Shown piece after piece: positions 1 to 8,077 of a DNA stretch of 38,358 nucleotides. The stretch comes from SIG78 sp045533055. GTDB taxonomy: Bacteria; Verrucomicrobiota; Lentisphaeria; Victivallales; Victivallaceae. Location: the NCBI GenBank assembly GCA_045533055.1, contig JAZSHD010000242.1, positions 1-38,358 of the forward strand, in the 5' to 3' direction. Position 1 is the stretch's first letter, and every line of letters begins with the position of its first letter. A program made the translations under genes and the position numbers. The notes beneath the pieces were generated by a model. That model saw only the letters and a program-made list of their open reading frames with translations, made no database searches and was not told the origin of the DNA.

Positions 1-70
1 GCTCAAAACCAGATTTTTTGCCATTTTCCACCTTACTTTTTACGCACTGTTCCCGATAAAGGCTGGTACT

Positions 71-120
71 TGAGGAGGGGAAAAAGACCTTTTGAGGAAA
101 GGTCCTTTTTCCCCTCCTCA
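71..120. repeat. Long inverted repeat, possible terminator or structured element
   Basis: The left arm at 71-90 (TGAGGAGGGGAAAAAGACCT) pairs with 100-120, with a single extra C in the right arm and a loop of about 9 nt. A roughly 20-bp stem is longer than a typical Rho-independent terminator. The right arm is pyrimidine-rich and ends in CCCCTCCTCA, without a clean terminal T-run. It could end a plus-strand gene lying left of the window, or be a dispersed palindromic repeat. Copies elsewhere in the genome would favour the repeat. Confidence 0.6.
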
Positions 121-151
121 AACTCCACCCCTTTTTTCCAAACCTTTTATT

Positions 152-188
152 GGCATTTATCCATTTGTTGCACAAATGGATAAATGCC
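152..188. repeat. Perfect 17-bp inverted repeat with 3-nt loop
   Basis: The arms GGCATTTATCCATTTGT (152-168) and ACAAATGGATAAATGCC (172-188) are exact reverse complements around a TGC loop. No T-run follows on either strand, so a simple intrinsic terminator is not the best reading. It may be a dispersed palindrome, a protein-binding site or a processed RNA hairpin. Confidence 0.7.
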
Positions 189-267
189 CTTTAAGTTTTG
201 AAAAAATCTAATTCAATATTTTTCTGTTTATCAACCGATATTGAGAACAGAGTTATTTTTTTACGCA

Positions 268-301
268 CAGAAAACGGCAGAGTATTTTCCGCCGTTTTCT
301 G
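268..301 (-). terminator. Probable terminator of the EF-G-like gene
   Basis: CAGAAAACGGC (268-278) and GCCGTTTTCTG (291-301) are perfect complements around a 12-nt loop, about 40 nt past the EF-G-like stop codon at 340-342. Read on the minus strand, the second arm contains TTTT and is followed a few bases later by an A-rich rather than T-rich stretch. It is therefore an imperfect intrinsic terminator, but its place fits. Confidence 0.45.
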
Positions 302-339
302 TATATCTTTGGGGTTATTCCTCAAACTTGAGGAGGTTT

Positions 340-2358
340 TTATTCGTCATCATCTTCCGTCTGGTGTGCGGCAATAATATCGCCTGCCACATTGCCCGGA
401 ACCTGTTCGTAGCGGGCAAATTCCATTTCAAAGGAGCCGCGGCCGCCGGTCATACTGCGGATCTCGGTGGCATATTTTGCCATTTCTGCCATCGGTACTT
501 CGGCATTGACCACCTGCATACCTTCTTCGCTGGAAAGCCCGAGGATGCGTCCACGCTTGTGGTTCAAGTCGCCGGAAATATCCCCGGTGTAGGATTCCGG
601 AATAATGATCTTGACCGCCATGATCGGCTCCAACAGCACCGGTTTCGCCATCTTCATAGCATCTTTGAACGCCATTCTACTGGCGATCTTGAACGCCATT
701 TCGTTGGAGTCCACCGGGTGATATTTGCCGTCGTAGACAGTTACTTTTACATTCTGCACCGGGCAGCCCACCAGCGGGCCCTTGGCGAGCATTTCCATAA
801 CGCCCTTTTCCACGGCGGGAATAAAGTTTTTGGGAATGTTGCCGCCTACCACTTCGTTGGCAAATTCGTAACCGTCAGCGTAAGGAGCGATCCGCAGATG
901 CACTTCGGCAAACTGACCGGAACCGCCGGTCTGCTTCTTGTGCCGGTAACTGGCGTCGCCATTGCCGGTGATGGTTTCACGATAAGGCACTTTGGGGGTG
1001 TTGAAATTGGCATCGACTTTGTACTGTTCGTGCAGTTTCTTGCCCACCACTGCCAGATGCTGGTCGCCCATACCGGAGAGCAAAAGTTCGTTGCTTTCGG
1101 TGCTGCGTTCCAAAGTAACTGTGGGGTCGCACTCTGCGATCTTTGCCAAGCCGCTGGCGATCTTTTCGTCATCGCCGGGTTTGACGGCGGTTATGGCGTA
1201 AGACATCACAGGCTTCGGGAAGTCGATAGCCGCCAGCGGCTTGACATCCGGTGAAGTGGAGAGTGTCTGATTGGTCTTGGTGCTCTTGAGTTTGGGTATA
1301 GCCACCACGCAGCCGGGACCGGCTTCGGCAGTCTGTGTGGAAGATTTGCCGTTCATAAAAAGCATCTGACCGATGCGTTCCTTGCCCTGGGTGGAAACAT
1401 TGTATACATCGCTGTCGCTTTTGAACACGCCGGAGAATACCCGCATAAAGGCAAGCTGACCGATAAAAGAGTCGTTGATGGATTTGAAGATCTGCCCCAC
1501 AGCGTTGCCGCTTTCGCTCATTTCCAGAGCGTTGCCCTCAACATCCTTGATCCCGGTACGCATGGTCGGTTCGGGGAAGATGTTGATGATCCCATCCATA
1601 AGTTCATCAATACCGATATCTTTGGCTACACTGCCCACGAAGATCGGAATGGCTTTGCAGTTGCGGACAGCTGTCACCAGACCTTTGGCGATCTCTTCAT
1701 CGGTAAGAGTTTCACCATCGAGGTAACGCATCATAAGTTCTTCGTCGGTTTCGGCAATTACATCCATCCACAAAGCACGGCATTCGGCGACCTGATCGGC
1801 GATTTCGGCAGGGATATCTTTATCGAACAACACATTGACCACCCCGCTGAAGTTCGCTTCAGCACCTACCGGGTAATACAGAGGAATGATCACATTTTTG
1901 CCGTGGTTGCCCCGCATGGCTTCCAATGTAGCAGCAAAGTCAGCACGGTCACGGTCAAGACGGTTGACGAATGCTGCCCGGGGTTTGCCTGCCAAACGGG
2001 CATATTTCCACGCACGGGCAGTACCCACCTGGGGGCCGTCAACACAGTCAATGATCACCAACGCAGCGTCGGCGGCAGCGTAAGAGGCAGTCACTTCGCC
2101 AAGGAATTCGCCGTAACCGGGAGTATCGGCAAAGAAGAACTGATAATCTTTCCACTGGGTGTTGAGCTGAGTAGCATAAATCGAGCCGCCGCGATCCTGT
2201 TCTTCAGGGGTAAAGTCAGAAATGGTATTCTTGCCTTCAACGGTTCCCCGGCGGGATATACCCTTACCTTTAAAAACCAGCATTTCAGCGAGGGTGGTTT
2301 TACCGCTGCCGGCGTGACCGGCGATGGCAAAATTGCGGATTTCAGCAGCTTTCTTCAT
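340..2358 (-). CDS. Elongation factor G-like translational GTPase (EF-G paralogue)
   Basis: This 672-residue protein has the length and domain order of EF-G: an N-terminal GTPase domain, then the beta-barrel and C-terminal ribosome-binding domains. G1 is GHAGSGKTT (residues 14-22), G2 is RGGSI (56-60, usually RGITI), G3 is DTPGY (78-82) and G4 is NRLD (132-135, usually NKMD). In canonical EF-G the G3 motif is DTPGH, whose histidine helps hydrolyse GTP; here it is tyrosine. These changes mark the EF-G-like/EF-G2 paralogue group rather than the housekeeping fusA product, which I expect elsewhere in the genome. The C-terminus is acidic (EDDDE). A strong Shine-Dalgarno, AAGGAAG, precedes the ATG. 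The gene has its own promoter and a leader of about 190 nt. Family is certain; its cellular role is not. Confidence 0.92.
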   Translation of the reverse strand: MKKAAEIRNFAIAGHAGSGKTTLAEMLVFKGKGISRRGTVEGKNTISDFTPEEQDRGGSIYATQLNTQWKDYQFFFADTPGYGEFLGEVTASYAAADAALVIIDCVDGPQVGTARAWKYARLAGKPRAAFVNRLDRDRADFAATLEAMRGNHGKNVIIPLYYPVGAEANFSGVVNVLFDKDIPAEIADQVAECRALWMDVIAETDEELMMRYLDGETLTDEEIAKGLVTAVRNCKAIPIFVGSVAKDIGIDELMDGIINIFPEPTMRTGIKDVEGNALEMSESGNAVGQIFKSINDSFIGQLAFMRVFSGVFKSDSDVYNVSTQGKERIGQMLFMNGKSSTQTAEAGPGCVVAIPKLKSTKTNQTLSTSPDVKPLAAIDFPKPVMSYAITAVKPGDDEKIASGLAKIAECDPTVTLERSTESNELLLSGMGDQHLAVVGKKLHEQYKVDANFNTPKVPYRETITGNGDASYRHKKQTGGSGQFAEVHLRIAPYADGYEFANEVVGGNIPKNFIPAVEKGVMEMLAKGPLVGCPVQNVKVTVYDGKYHPVDSNEMAFKIASRMAFKDAMKMAKPVLLEPIMAVKIIIPESYTGDISGDLNHKRGRILGLSSEEGMQVVNAEVPMAEMAKYATEIRSMTGGRGSFEMEFARYEQVPGNVAGDIIAAHQTEDDDE

Positions 2359-2384
2359 GTTCTTCCTTTCTTAAAAGAGCATTG

Positions 2385-2436
2385 GAAAACTCTGCCGGGC
2401 TCCATTGGAAATTTTTTGGCTCCCGACACAGTTTTC
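2385..2436 (-). promoter_or_regulatory. Leader hairpin of the EF-G-like gene
   Basis: Within the long untranslated leader of the EF-G-like gene, GAAAACTCTGCCGGG (2385-2399) pairs with CCCGACACAGTTTTC (2422-2436) at 13 of 15 positions around a 22-nt loop. It lies 27 nt upstream of the start codon. It could modulate translation or transcript stability. I recognise no known riboswitch or ribosomal leader. Confidence 0.35.
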
Positions 2437-2551
2437 GGAATTGAAAAATTTCTTGCAACCTCCGGCATACCGCCTGACTTTTTGCAGACATTGCCGGAAC
2501 ATACCGCGCATGATCGACTGTTTAAGCAACAATCAACTTTTGCTCTACAAC

Positions 2552-2579
2552 ATTATAGCAGGGTATTTTAAAAAATCAA
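2552..2579 (-). promoter_or_regulatory. Promoter of the EF-G-like gene
   Basis: On the minus strand a perfect TATAAT (2552-2557) is preceded by TGC, an extended -10 element. A TTGATT -35 (2574-2579) lies 16 nt away. It would start transcription near 2545 and leave a leader of about 190 nt before the ATG at 2358. The rest of the 2359-2696 gap holds this leader and the divergent PP2C promoter; I see no small gene there. Confidence 0.6.
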
Positions 2580-2589
2580 AGAAAAAATA

Positions 2590-2618
2590 TGGACTATTTT
2601 CAAAATAAGTGCTATATT
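2590..2618 (+). promoter_or_regulatory. Promoter of the PP2C phosphatase gene
   Basis: TGGACT (2590-2595, 4 of 6 matches to the -35 consensus) is followed after 17 nt by TATATT (2613-2618). The TGC just before it makes an extended -10. It is arranged back to back with the EF-G-like promoter; the two -10 boxes are about 55 nt apart. Confidence 0.5.
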
Positions 2619-2650
2619 TTTAATAAATTTAATGAAAAACACTATTTTTT

Positions 2651-2675
2651 GCCCCGAAAAGCTCTTTTTGGGGGC
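2651..2675 (+). promoter_or_regulatory. Hairpin in the PP2C gene leader
   Basis: GCCCCGAAAA pairs with TTTTTGGGGGC around GCTC, giving a GC-capped stem with one mismatch. A short T-run follows. It lies between the promoter and the Shine-Dalgarno GAGG (about 2685-2688). It may be an attenuator-like leader structure. No upstream plus-strand gene needs a terminator here. Confidence 0.35.
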
Positions 2676-2696
2676 GTTTTCAAGCGAGGTTTTGTA

Positions 2697-3461
2697 ATGT
2701 CCGCAGAAAAAATGCCGCAACTTATTGCAGTTGGCGAAAGCCACATGGGTTGCGTTAGAACACATAACGAAGACAATTTTTTTTGTATGTCGCTGTATCC
2801 GGGGTATTGTTTTGCCGGAGTTGCTGATGGAGTTGGCGGGCATTCCGGCGGCGAACAGGCAAGCTATTTGTGCTGTCACCGGCTGATGCTGGATTGGAAG
2901 GAGCTTTTCAAACACCATACTGAACCGGACGAATCAGTTATCGCCAGCTTTTTGATGAACAGTGTCAAGCAAGCCAACAGCGATATTACCGGTATCAACC
3001 GGGTCAATAAAAAGAATCACAACCCCATGTGTACTACTCTGGCGGCGGCGGTTTTTACTCCATCTATGGTGATCGTAGTGCATGTGGGCGACAGCCGTTT
3101 ATATTGCCAACGCAAAGATGTTTGCCGGCTATTGACTATTGACCACACTGTACAAAACGAACTAACTGAACAGGGGGTTACTGATGCCGCACAACTGCCG
3201 GGGGCACATGTAATATCCAAGGCGATCGGTACTGACCGCTATCTCAAGCCGGAAATCCACACATATTTCCGCACTCCGGAGGATCGCTTTCTGTTTTGCA
3301 CAGATGGTTTGAGCAATACTATGCTTGACAGCGAAATAAGTTCCATACTTTCAGTCAGCAGCGATCCCCGGCAAGCCAACGACCGCTTTATCCGCGAAGC
3401 TCTGCGGCGCCGTGCCAACGACAATGTTACGGTGGTAAGCGTTTTCCCGGTAAATGAATAA
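2697..3461 (+). CDS. PP2C-family serine/threonine protein phosphatase
   Basis: This 254-residue soluble protein has the metal-binding motifs of bacterial PP2C (Stp/PrpC type): RTHNEDN (about 21-27), ADGVGGHSGGE (about 43-53), VGDSRLY in the middle, CTDGLS, and DNVTVV near the C-terminus. The family removes phosphate from Ser/Thr using two Mn or Mg ions. I start it at the ATG at 2697, preceded by GCGAGGT at good spacing, rather than at the upstream in-frame ATG at 2589, whose extra 36 residues lie across the promoter and leader. Its stop overlaps the start of the next gene by 8 nt, so the two are probably co-translated. No Ser/Thr kinase is seen in the window. It sits 1.9 kb from the end of the GTPase/VWA operon and could belong to the same signalling network, but that is a guess. 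Confidence 0.9.
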   Translation: MSAEKMPQLIAVGESHMGCVRTHNEDNFFCMSLYPGYCFAGVADGVGGHSGGEQASYLCCHRLMLDWKELFKHHTEPDESVIASFLMNSVKQANSDITGINRVNKKNHNPMCTTLAAAVFTPSMVIVVHVGDSRLYCQRKDVCRLLTIDHTVQNELTEQGVTDAAQLPGAHVISKAIGTDRYLKPEIHTYFRTPEDRFLFCTDGLSNTMLDSEISSILSVSSDPRQANDRFIREALRRRANDNVTVVSVFPVNE

Positions 3462-4374
3462 TTGCGTATTTGCTATGATGAATATCGCTGATTTTGCCGC
3501 AATAGCCAGGTTGGAGCCGGAAGAGATTTCCGCTCTGAAGAATATTTGCTCAAATAAAAGCATTATGCTTATGGCCCAAAAAATTGCAGAAAAAACTTTT
3601 CAAACTGAACCGGTGGAAGAGTTGAAATGCTTTCCGGAATCGCCGGAACTGGCTCAAGCATGGTTTGCTGCTGCTTATTTAAGTATTGATCACTCTTGGA
3701 ACAAATTCAAACTGCTGGGCTACCCCGAAGCGGTTTGGCTGGATACCATGAGCGATATGGCGATCTGGCTGCGGCACGAAAAACGCAACAAGGGTGTTAT
3801 CGGATTAGGCGAAGTCGCCCGCTGGTGGACTGCATTGCTTTACAACGGCAAAGTTATCCGCCGGGGCAGGCTGGAGTGCAATACATATCATTGTTACAAT
3901 GGAAACGACATATTCAATTCCGAAAATAAACGGCTGCTCGCCCGTGGCGATAAAGTAATAAATCTGCATATTCCCGAAGATGGTGCTATGGATATGGCGT
4001 TGTGCAGTGCTTCATTAAAGGCAATGGCAGAATTTTTCAGCAAGTATCACCCCGATTATGATTGGAAAGGCTTTATCTGCCAGAGCTGGCTCTTGGACAG
4101 TCAGCTCTGCAGCTTGCTGCCGGAACATTCCAACATTGTTAAATTTCAAAATTCGGGCATACATTTTCCGGTGGATACTCCGGCTGATACAGTTTTCCGT
4201 ATTTTTGGCGAAAAAGATATTTCGCAAATAAAAAATCCAACTACCCTGCAACGCAAAGCCGCAGAGTTTTTGCAAGCAGGCGGCACTTTCCGGGAAGAGG
4301 GGATTTTTATATCCCGCCGGGAAATCGAAGCAGTGGACTTTGATTTGGAAAAACTTCTGAAAGATAATCAATGA
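3454..4374 (+). CDS. GNAT-like acyltransferase domain protein (DUF5596/GNAT_C type)
   Basis: This 306-residue protein resembles a two-part GNAT-like acyltransferase family with an N-terminal helical DUF5596-like domain and a GNAT_C domain. The telling stretches are HIPEDGAMD followed by a helical segment ending YDWKGFICQSWLLDSQL, then LLPEHSNIVKFQ and DTVFRIFGE; I recall this order as the GNAT_C signature. The substrate is unknown. No signal peptide or membrane segment is visible. The ATG at 3454 overlaps the PP2C stop. Start codons at 3475 and 3478 are also possible, and none has a clear Shine-Dalgarno, which fits translational coupling. The coupling suggests that phosphatase and acyltransferase work together or answer the same signal. 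Confidence 0.65.
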   Translation: MNNCVFAMMNIADFAAIARLEPEEISALKNICSNKSIMLMAQKIAEKTFQTEPVEELKCFPESPELAQAWFAAAYLSIDHSWNKFKLLGYPEAVWLDTMSDMAIWLRHEKRNKGVIGLGEVARWWTALLYNGKVIRRGRLECNTYHCYNGNDIFNSENKRLLARGDKVINLHIPEDGAMDMALCSASLKAMAEFFSKYHPDYDWKGFICQSWLLDSQLCSLLPEHSNIVKFQNSGIHFPVDTPADTVFRIFGEKDISQIKNPTTLQRKAAEFLQAGGTFREEGIFISRREIEAVDFDLEKLLKDNQ

Positions 4375-4475
4375 TTTACGCTCGATGAAGTATTGCTGAT
4401 TTGTAAAAAATAGAACTTGCAGTAAATTAATATGATCGTTTTTCGTTTATTGCAGTAAAATGAGGAGTTTGTGAT

Positions 4476-5402
4476 ATGATATTTGGTATTATTGCTATGA
4501 TTCTGGTGGGTGCCGGCTGGATCATCTGGGGATTTGCAGCCGGTGGTGCCGGTAAGCGGAATCTTACTATGGGCATGATCGTTGCCGCCAGTGCCCTTAT
4601 CGGTATACTTTTTACTTTGCCTTCAATAATTATGGAAGGGTTGCCGGATTTCAAAGCTCAAAATCTCTGGCTGATAACCGGTTTGGTCATCACCGGCGGG
4701 ATTTTCAATTTCATGCAGCTGCAATGGATGGGCAAAGCTATGAAGTACGGTCCAAACGGCATTATATGGAGCATTATCCAGCTGGGGTTTATCTGCCCAT
4801 TTGCCGTTGGAATATTGTTTTTTAATGTGCCCATGAGCTGGAGTTTTGCCATTGCGGTACTGTTGGTTATTGCTGCATTGGTGATTTTTGCTGTTACTGC
4901 CGACAACAACACCCGGGGCAAATGGCTGGCTTTTACCATACTTTCATTTCTGGCAACCTGTTCCTGCCAGAGTTTTCAGAATATACCTTCGTATATCAAA
5001 GGAGTGGAAGCTATTTCCGGTTCCTGGCGGACTATGGCATTTTTTATCGGTCTTCTGGCAGGTTTTTTCATCTATCTTGGATTCGACAAAAATTTGCGTA
5101 AAGAGGTCGCAACGCAGATCAAAAGCAAATATATCTGGCTTTACGCCGCCGGGATCGATGTGGTTGAAGTAGCATCCTGTTCGCTTTTGCTCTTTCCGGG
5201 CATGGATGCCCTTGCCAAAGCCGGGCAGGGGGCTATTGCCACTCAGCTTATGACGGCTTCGAGCATAGTTTGTTTTGAGCTTTACGCAGTAGGTTTCCTT
5301 AAAGAAAAACGCAACTTCTGGCAAATCACTGCATTGCTTGCATGTCTTGCCAGTATTGTGGCTGTTTCGTTCAACCACTTTGCCGGATTGATTATGGGAT
5401 AA
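4476..5402 (+). CDS. Ten-TM DMT/EamA-like permease
   Basis: This 308-residue, very hydrophobic protein has about ten predicted membrane segments in two similar halves, the architecture of the drug/metabolite transporter superfamily. The N-terminal segment runs GIIAMILVGAGWIIWGFA, and short loops follow (for example LPDFKAQN, then a segment with MQLQWMGKAMKYGPNG). The glycine-rich MKYGPNGIIW between TM segments is typical of substrate-site loops in such permeases. The substrate cannot be told. The start has a good Shine-Dalgarno (GAGGAG, about 4462-4467). Its last 11 bases overlap, tail to tail, the end of the VWA gene on the other strand, so no terminator fits between the two transcription units. 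Confidence 0.7.
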   Translation: MIFGIIAMILVGAGWIIWGFAAGGAGKRNLTMGMIVAASALIGILFTLPSIIMEGLPDFKAQNLWLITGLVITGGIFNFMQLQWMGKAMKYGPNGIIWSIIQLGFICPFAVGILFFNVPMSWSFAIAVLLVIAALVIFAVTADNNTRGKWLAFTILSFLATCSCQSFQNIPSYIKGVEAISGSWRTMAFFIGLLAGFFIYLGFDKNLRKEVATQIKSKYIWLYAAGIDVVEVASCSLLLFPGMDALAKAGQGAIATQLMTASSIVCFELYAVGFLKEKRNFWQITALLACLASIVAVSFNHFAGLIMG

Positions 5403-6447
5403 CTACATAAGAGCCTTTGAAGTCTTCTGCAATTTTTTTCATAAGCCCTCTGTGACCGCCGATTGAAATACAGTTTACAGTCAAACGCCCCCGCAGCTTG
5501 GCTTTTTTGACTGCTTGCTGCAGCCAGACCGGATCAAAATCATCGCCGGGTTCGCCATCGGTTAGAAAGTTGACTGTATCAACATTGCTCTTTTTGATGA
5601 TCTCAAGTGCAGCTGACCATGCTGTTTTCATCATGGTTCCACCGGTGTCGAACATCTGGTCGATAAACTCTTCTGCTTCTTTCATGCGTTTTTGATCAGA
5701 GTATTTGCATAATCCTTTTTTCTTGGGCGGATAGCTTGTGGCGTTGCTTTCAAATTTTACTATCGAAAAACCGCCGCTTGAATATTTGCTGGCACGGTTA
5801 CCAAAAATCGCTTTTTTCAATTCCATTTTCATTACATCAATTCTGGTTTTTCCGGGGATTTCCTGCGATTGTGCACCCATTGAACCTGAACAGTCAACAA
5901 TATACAGCACCCGGGCACTTGCCTTTACAGATACCCCGTAAAAACCTTTTCTGCCTTGCGGGGCACCACCGGTTTGAACTTTTGCCACCATTTTTACCGG
6001 AGTAGGCGGGGTTATTTCCTGGGCAATAGATTCAATATGCAGCGGCGGTTGGGTAAGTACCGGTGCCGCCGGAGTATCCGGTGCTCCATCAATGGCATAT
6101 TGCCCGCTGGAAGGATTTGCTGTACCGGCAGGCTTGGCATCTTTGCCAATACCGGCAGTTCCTTGGGCTTGAGCGAATTTTCCTTTGTTGTCGCCCTTTT
6201 TTCCTGCTCCGGGGCCATCGCCTGCATTGCCGCTGCCCGGGCCCGTACCAAAGTCGGAACCGCCGCCGCTGCCGAAGCCGATACCATGAGCAGAGTTGTC
6301 AATACACCCCCGGCAGCAGAACGCCCAAAAACAAACAAATGAGAGCATCACTGAAAATATTATCAGCGTCCGCCAACGGTAAAGCTGCGGTATATTATGT
6401 TTAGCCAACTCCTGATCCGGAGCAAATCTTTTTCTGTTTTTTTTCAT
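5392..6447 (-). CDS. Membrane-anchored VWA-domain protein (second VWA of the system)
   Basis: The 351-residue protein starts with a basic cytoplasmic tail and one TM helix (about 27-44) ending in a Cys-rich CCRGC. A Gly-rich low-complexity stretch (about 55-90) and a Pro-rich stretch (about 124-150) follow, then a C-terminal VWA domain. The VWA metal site (MIDAS) is intact: D185-C-S-G-S189, with later TGGT and TDGEPGDD segments. VWA domains bind protein partners through a divalent metal. The likely topology is one anchor with the VWA outside the cytoplasm. The core matches the neighbouring VWA gene (GFYGV then a VDCSGSM MIDAS strand here; TFYGI then VDCSASM there), so the two are tandem duplicates. 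It is the last gene of the operon, 27 nt after the previous one. Confidence 0.85.
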   Translation of the reverse strand: MKKNRKRFAPDQELAKHNIPQLYRWRTLIIFSVMLSFVCFWAFCCRGCIDNSAHGIGFGSGGGSDFGTGPGSGNAGDGPGAGKKGDNKGKFAQAQGTAGIGKDAKPAGTANPSSGQYAIDGAPDTPAAPVLTQPPLHIESIAQEITPPTPVKMVAKVQTGGAPQGRKGFYGVSVKASARVLYIVDCSGSMGAQSQEIPGKTRIDVMKMELKKAIFGNRASKYSSGGFSIVKFESNATSYPPKKKGLCKYSDQKRMKEAEEFIDQMFDTGGTMMKTAWSAALEIIKKSNVDTVNFLTDGEPGDDFDPVWLQQAVKKAKLRGRLTVNCISIGGHRGLMKKIAEDFKGSYVVIP

Positions 6448-6474
6448 AATACCAATAGTAATTCTGCTCTAAAT

Positions 6475-7149
6475 TCAGCGTATACATTTATATTGACCAT
6501 TATATGCCGCAGCAATTTCCCGCATCATTTGCCGGTTTTTGCCCAAGCATATACAGTGGATGGTCAGTTTGTCGATTTCGTTTTGTTTTAATAAATTATT
6601 CAACCAACGCAACCGGAACCGGTCACTGGGATTGCCGTCGGTCAGGAAATATACAGTATCGATTTTTTCCTTTTTTATTACATCGACCGCCAAAGTCCAT
6701 GCTTTGCACATTCTGGTTTCTCCCCGGGCCGCCAAAGCGGGCAGTATTGCATTTTTACTATATAAATTTACTGCCGGAAAACGCTGCGAAAATGAGCCGA
6801 AAGTCACAATGGCAAATCCACTTGCCTGATTGTCAGAGTTCATTTGTTTTACTATTGCCTGCAACTCATCACGCAGAACATCCAGCTTATTTTTATTTCT
6901 GCTTTTACTGGCTTTCTCTTTCATACTTGCAGAACAATCAACTACAAAAAGTACTTTGCTGTTTTCCTTGATCGGAATTCCGTAAAAAGTACATTTGTCT
7001 TTTTTATTGCTGATTTCATCCTGCAGGGTGATCACCGGGGCAGAATACAAGAAACCTGTTGTAATCAACATTACTGCTGCAATAATGTTGATTTTATATG
7101 CTTTACTGCAAAATAAAAAATTCTTATTAAAAAAGTAATCAATACTCAT
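6475..7149 (-). CDS. Exported or membrane-anchored VWA-domain protein (first VWA)
   Basis: This 224-residue protein has one N-terminal hydrophobic segment (about 20-37), which is either an anchor or a signal peptide ending near LYSA. A compact VWA domain follows with MIDAS D71-C-S-A-S75, an ARGETRMCKAW segment and TDGNPSDRF. It lacks the Gly/Pro linker of its paralogue. I chose the ATG at 7149 because AAGGCGG lies just upstream; the in-frame start 66 nt further up has no such site and would sit deep inside the preceding gene. The chosen start overlaps the stop of the ExbD-like gene by 11 nt, so translation is coupled. Two VWA proteins beside a MotA/ExbD-type pair suggest that a moving or energised complex presents adhesion-like domains outside the membrane. 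Confidence 0.83.
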   Translation of the reverse strand: MSIDYFFNKNFLFCSKAYKINIIAAVMLITTGFLYSAPVITLQDEISNKKDKCTFYGIPIKENSKVLFVVDCSASMKEKASKSRNKNKLDVLRDELQAIVKQMNSDNQASGFAIVTFGSFSQRFPAVNLYSKNAILPALAARGETRMCKAWTLAVDVIKKEKIDTVYFLTDGNPSDRFRLRWLNNLLKQNEIDKLTIHCICLGKNRQMMREIAAAYNGQYKCIR

Positions 7150-8077
7150 ATTCCGCCTTTTGGGTAAACTTAAACATAAAAGGTGTATCGTCATCCGGAG
7201 CCAGCACGGTACCATGATAAATGTTGCGTTTTTTCATGATTTCACGCATCTTGTAAGCGGTTGGGGCACTGCCGGGTGTTATATGGAATTTGGGTACACG
7301 CCCCGGGGGGATCTTACTTAAAAATGCCTGAAATTCAGGAGAAAAATCATCTCCACTCAGCACCGGAATACCCGCTCCCGGATTGATGGTACACGACATT
7401 ACCTGCGAATTTTGATACTGGTAATTGACCGCTTTTACCGCTTTGTCGATCTGGTCAGCCTTGCCGTCAGATTTCCACGGCCCCACCGGATATATCATAT
7501 CCTTGTGCATCATTATAAAAAACGGAGCCCGGTCACTGCGTTCCATTACCCGGAATGCAAGCTGTGGTGCCTGCCGTTCTTCTTCTGTTAATTTAGCGAG
7601 TTTTTCCTGTGCTTCCAAGACTTTACGCTGCAACTCTTCGAGCTCTTTTTCCTGAACGGCGGCAAGTTTTTTCAACTCCTCAAGCAGTTTTGCTGTTTTA
7701 AGAACCGTAACGGTCAGCGTTTTATCGGCAAGAGCTGCGGCTTCGATTTTTAATTTTGTTTCTTTTACCAACTGCATAAGCATCAGAAGTTCCTGATATT
7801 TTTCCTGTGTTTTATCAGATTTTCTGATTTTTATCTGTTCGGCTTTCAGCTGCAATTCTTTCAACAGGTCGGCATATATCTTTTGCAGTGATTCTATTTC
7901 CTGCTGCAAGGTTTCCATATCGGTCGGCTCTTCATTTTTCTGCGGAATATCCTTGGTCATGACCGATATAATAACCAGCAGACTTATGGCAATAAACATA
8001 ACGCCGCCAAAGGTATTGCACATGGTATCCAGCAACAGCTCAAGGCTTGATTCTTCTGATTGTTGCCTTTTGCTCAT
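7139..8077 (-). CDS. ExbD/MotB-like one-TM coiled-coil protein B
   Basis: The 312-residue protein has a short polar N-terminus, one TM helix (about 22-41), a long Glu/Lys/Leu-rich coiled coil (about 52-165) and a C-terminal globular domain ending in a segment with APDDDTPF. An acidic residue, D17 in ELLLDTMCNTFGG, stands at the cytoplasmic mouth of the helix, where MotB, ExbD and TolR carry their proton-binding Asp. With the MotA-like gene two places upstream, this suggests a stator-like subunit; the inference rests on topology and this Asp, not on proven homology. The upstream gene encodes a paralogue (shared TM layout, and TEIMPDDDSS near its C-terminus). The ATG overlaps the stop of that gene in an ATGA, so synthesis of the pair is coupled. 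Confidence 0.7.
   Translation of the reverse strand: MSKRQQSEESSLELLLDTMCNTFGGVMFIAISLLVIISVMTKDIPQKNEEPTDMETLQQEIESLQKIYADLLKELQLKAEQIKIRKSDKTQEKYQELLMLMQLVKETKLKIEAAALADKTLTVTVLKTAKLLEELKKLAAVQEKELEELQRKVLEAQEKLAKLTEEERQAPQLAFRVMERSDRAPFFIMMHKDMIYPVGPWKSDGKADQIDKAVKAVNYQYQNSQVMSCTINPGAGIPVLSGDDFSPEFQAFLSKIPPGRVPKFHITPGSAPTAYKMREIMKKRNIYHGTVLAPDDDTPFMFKFTQKAEYEY

Larger units (their letters stand above)
1..339. other. Non-coding stretch with three inverted repeats
   Basis: I see no credible gene here. The stretch lies downstream of the EF-G-like gene, which is on the minus strand. It holds a large near-perfect hairpin (71-120), a perfect 17-bp-arm hairpin (152-188) and an 11-bp-arm hairpin (268-301); each has its own entry. 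A small palindrome, CCTCAA-AC-TTGAGG, sits at 320-333 just past the EF-G-like stop codon. Open frames crossing this stretch run antisense into the EF-G-like gene and look like shadows of it. Confidence 0.6.
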